DNA of 6,534 nt, from assembly GCA_024641895.1 (NCBI GenBank), contig JAHECE010000148.1:1-6534 (forward strand), written 5' to 3'. The translations under genes and the position numbers were made by a program. The notes under the pieces are model-generated. The model was not told where the DNA came from. It ran no database searches and saw nothing but the letters and a program-made list of their open reading frames with translations. Positions 5,029 through 6,534 of this stretch are shown one piece after another. Numbering within the stretch: the stretch's first letter is position 1; each line of letters starts with the position of its first letter. This stretch comes from Actinomycetales bacterium. GTDB taxonomy: Bacteria; Actinomycetota; Actinomycetes; Actinomycetales; JAHECE01.

Positions 5029-6495
5029 ATGGCGAGGCCTGCCCGAGACGGCGTCCAGCTCATCACCTACGCCGATCGGCTCGGCGGCACCATGCCCAGC
5101 CTGAAGGAGGTGCTCGACGGGCCGCTCGCCGGAGTCTTCGAGGGCGTGCACATCTTGCCGTTCTTCACCCCGTTCGACGGGGCCGACGCCGGCTTCGACC
5201 CCGCGGACCACACGAAGGTGGACCCGCGACTGGGCTCGTGGGAGGACGTCAGGCGGATCGCCGAGGACTACACGGTGATGGCCGACATGATCGTCAACCA
5301 CGTCTCGGCGGACTCCCCCGAGTTCCGCGACGTCGTCGCCCGGGGGGCGGAGTCCGACCACATGGGACTCTTCCTCACCATGTCCGACGTCTACCCCGAC
5401 GGCGCCGACGAGGCGGAGCTGATCGGCATCTACCGGCCGCGCCCGGGCCTGCCGTTCACACCGATCACGCTCGGCTCCACGAGGCGGCTCATCTGGACGA
5501 CGTTCACCCCGCAACAGATCGACATCAACGTCGACGCCCCCGAGGGAAAGGCCTACCTCGACAAGGTGCTGCGCACCCTGGCCGACGGCGGCGTGACGAT
5601 GATCCGGCTGGACGCCGCGGGCTACGCGGTCAAGCGCGCCGGGACCTCGTCGTTCATGACGCCGTACACCTACGCGTTCATCGACGAGCTCACCGCGAAG
5701 GCGCGCGCCCTCGGAATGAGCGTGCTGGTGGAGATCCACGCCCACTACGAACGGCAGATCGCCATTGCCGAGAAGGTGGACCTCGTCTACGACTTCGCGC
5801 TGCCACCACTGCTTCTGCATGCCCTCTACACCGGCGACGGCGACGCGTTGCGGCACTGGCTCAAGGTCCGGCCCACCAACTCCGTCACCGTCCTCGACAC
5901 GCACGACGGGATCGGGGTCATCGATGTCGGCGCCGACCAGATGGGCGACCACACGCCAGGGCTCCTGCGCCCCGACCAGGTGCACGACCTCGTCGAGGGG
6001 ATCCACGAGCACTCCCACGACGAGTCTCGCAAGGCGAGCGGCTGGGCGGCGTCGAACGTGGACGTCTACCAGGTGAACTGCACGTACTACGACGCCCTCG
6101 GCGAGGACGACTCGGCCTATCTGGTGGCGCGCGCCGTCCAGCTCTTCACCCCGGGCATCCCGCAGGTGTACTACGTCGGCCTCTTCGCCGGCGAGGACGA
6201 CATGGAGCTCCTGGCCCGTTCCGGCGTCGGTCGCGACATCAACCGGCACTACTACACCCGGGACGAGATCGAGAGACGGTTGACGCGGCCGGTGGTCGCC
6301 GCGCTCCTCGAGCTCATCACCTTCCGCAACGGGCACCCGGCGTTCGACGGCGAGTGCACGGTCTCGGGGAGCGGGTCCGAGCTGGTGATGGCGTGGACGA
6401 ACGGCGACGCCACAGCGACCCTGTGGGTCGACCTGGCGGCACGATCGGCGAAGATCGCCGCGACGGGCGGCCCCGAGGCGCCGACCCTGACCTGA
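5029..6495 (+). CDS. Sucrose phosphorylase (GH13 family)
   Basis: This 488-residue cytoplasmic enzyme has the usual length for GH13 subfamily 18. Sucrose phosphorylase converts sucrose and phosphate to glucose 1-phosphate and fructose by double displacement. From VQLITYADRLG (9-19) and GVHILPFFTPFDGADAGFDP (39-58) on it tracks the bifidobacterial enzyme closely. The catalytic residues are D195 (nucleophile, in IRLDAAGY), E235 (acid/base, in LVEIHAHY) and D293 (in LDTHDGIG), each offset by 3 from the Bifidobacterium adolescentis enzyme's D192, E232 and D290. Fructose/phosphate-site residues Y135, R138, D345 and Q348 (ASNVDVYQVN) are also conserved, favouring sucrose over sucrose 6'-phosphate or glucosylglycerol. 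The C-terminal beta domain begins around 435. The ATG at 5029 is supported by GGAGAGG 8 nt upstream. Two LacI-type sites upstream suggest induction by sugar. No transporter or fructokinase is in the window. A related glucoside phosphorylase remains possible. Confidence 0.94.
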   Translation: MARPARDGVQLITYADRLGGTMPSLKEVLDGPLAGVFEGVHILPFFTPFDGADAGFDPADHTKVDPRLGSWEDVRRIAEDYTVMADMIVNHVSADSPEFRDVVARGAESDHMGLFLTMSDVYPDGADEAELIGIYRPRPGLPFTPITLGSTRRLIWTTFTPQQIDINVDAPEGKAYLDKVLRTLADGGVTMIRLDAAGYAVKRAGTSSFMTPYTYAFIDELTAKARALGMSVLVEIHAHYERQIAIAEKVDLVYDFALPPLLLHALYTGDGDALRHWLKVRPTNSVTVLDTHDGIGVIDVGADQMGDHTPGLLRPDQVHDLVEGIHEHSHDESRKASGWAASNVDVYQVNCTYYDALGEDDSAYLVARAVQLFTPGIPQVYYVGLFAGEDDMELLARSGVGRDINRHYYTRDEIERRLTRPVVAALLELITFRNGHPAFDGECTVSGSGSELVMAWTNGDATATLWVDLAARSAKIAATGGPEAPTLT

Positions 6496-6496
6496 C

Positions 6497-6508
6497 CCTG
6501 CCCGCAGG
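6497..6508 (+). terminator. Very small hairpin after the sucrose phosphorylase stop
   Basis: CCTG-CCCG-CAGG begins 2 nt after the stop (TGA 6493-6495). The 4-bp stem is too weak to call a terminator with confidence. Positions 6509-6534 show no start codon with a ribosome site and no other feature. Confidence 0.2.
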
Positions 6509-6534
6509 ACGCCGACGAGCGGGGCACCTCACCG

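Noticed and set aside
3372..5066. Long minus-strand open frame (564 codons) antisense to the DUF2252 gene
   Set aside because: It mirrors the GC-biased codons of the real plus-strand gene, shows no family motif, and would overlap the sucrose phosphorylase start and its operators.
4447..6336. Long minus-strand open frame (629 codons) antisense to sucrose phosphorylase and the DUF2252 3' end
   Set aside because: It is low-complexity Arg/Val/Gly/Asp-rich, typical of a shadow frame in very GC-rich DNA, and covers a gene with a complete catalytic triad.
1..6534. tRNA, rRNA, riboswitch, CRISPR array or mobile element
   Set aside because: I saw no tRNA-like cloverleaf, regular spacer-repeat array, transposase or terminal inverted repeats; intergenic regions are short and accounted for by promoter or hairpin-like elements.

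Overview
The window is very GC-rich, gene-dense and has strongly GC-biased third codon positions, TANNNT-type -10 elements with poor -35 elements, and protein families typical of high-GC Gram-positive bacteria. An actinobacterium is the most likely source; I cannot name a genus. No rRNA, tRNA, CRISPR array, insertion sequence or phage gene is visible.

Layout. (1) Positions 1-2376 hold a small lipid or natural-product locus. On the minus strand a type III polyketide synthase (249-1409) is followed by the start of an isoprenylcysteine-carboxyl-methyltransferase-like (ICMT/SrsB/YpbQ type) membrane methyltransferase, which runs off the left edge (1-150). Divergent from the synthase, across an 88-bp control region with repeated motifs, is a UbiA-family membrane prenyltransferase (1498-2376). 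The synthase plus ICMT-like methyltransferase pair is the known architecture for alkylpyrone or alkylresorcinol synthesis and O-methylation (srsA-srsB in Streptomyces griseus, bpsA-bpsB in Bacillus subtilis). The UbiA neighbour raises the possibility of a prenylated, methylated phenolic or pyrone lipid.

(2) Positions 2383-4775 hold a divergent pair: a class I polyphosphate kinase 2 (minus strand, probably leaderless) and a DUF2252 protein (plus strand) with kinase-like GDxHxGN and DFD motifs. They share a 122-bp intergenic region carrying a perfect GAGGCC-N6-GGCCTC dyad. The PPK2 and UbiA genes converge with only 6 bp between them; a short hairpin there includes both stop codons.

(3) Positions 4776-5028 are a 253-bp intergenic region. 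It contains a small stem-loop, a 10-bp tandem repeat, a long 48-nt hairpin with 18 of 20 pairs (best explained as a strong terminator), then a LacI-type operator, a -10 element and a second operator half-site.

(4) Positions 5029-6495 encode a GH13 sucrose phosphorylase with its full catalytic triad and conserved fructose-site residues. The operators suggest sugar-dependent repression by a LacI-family regulator that is not in the window. The last 39 bases hold only a small hairpin.

All six protein genes belong to recognised families. The less explained items are the synthase/methyltransferase/UbiA combination, the function of DUF2252 beside PPK2, and several non-coding dyads and repeats.
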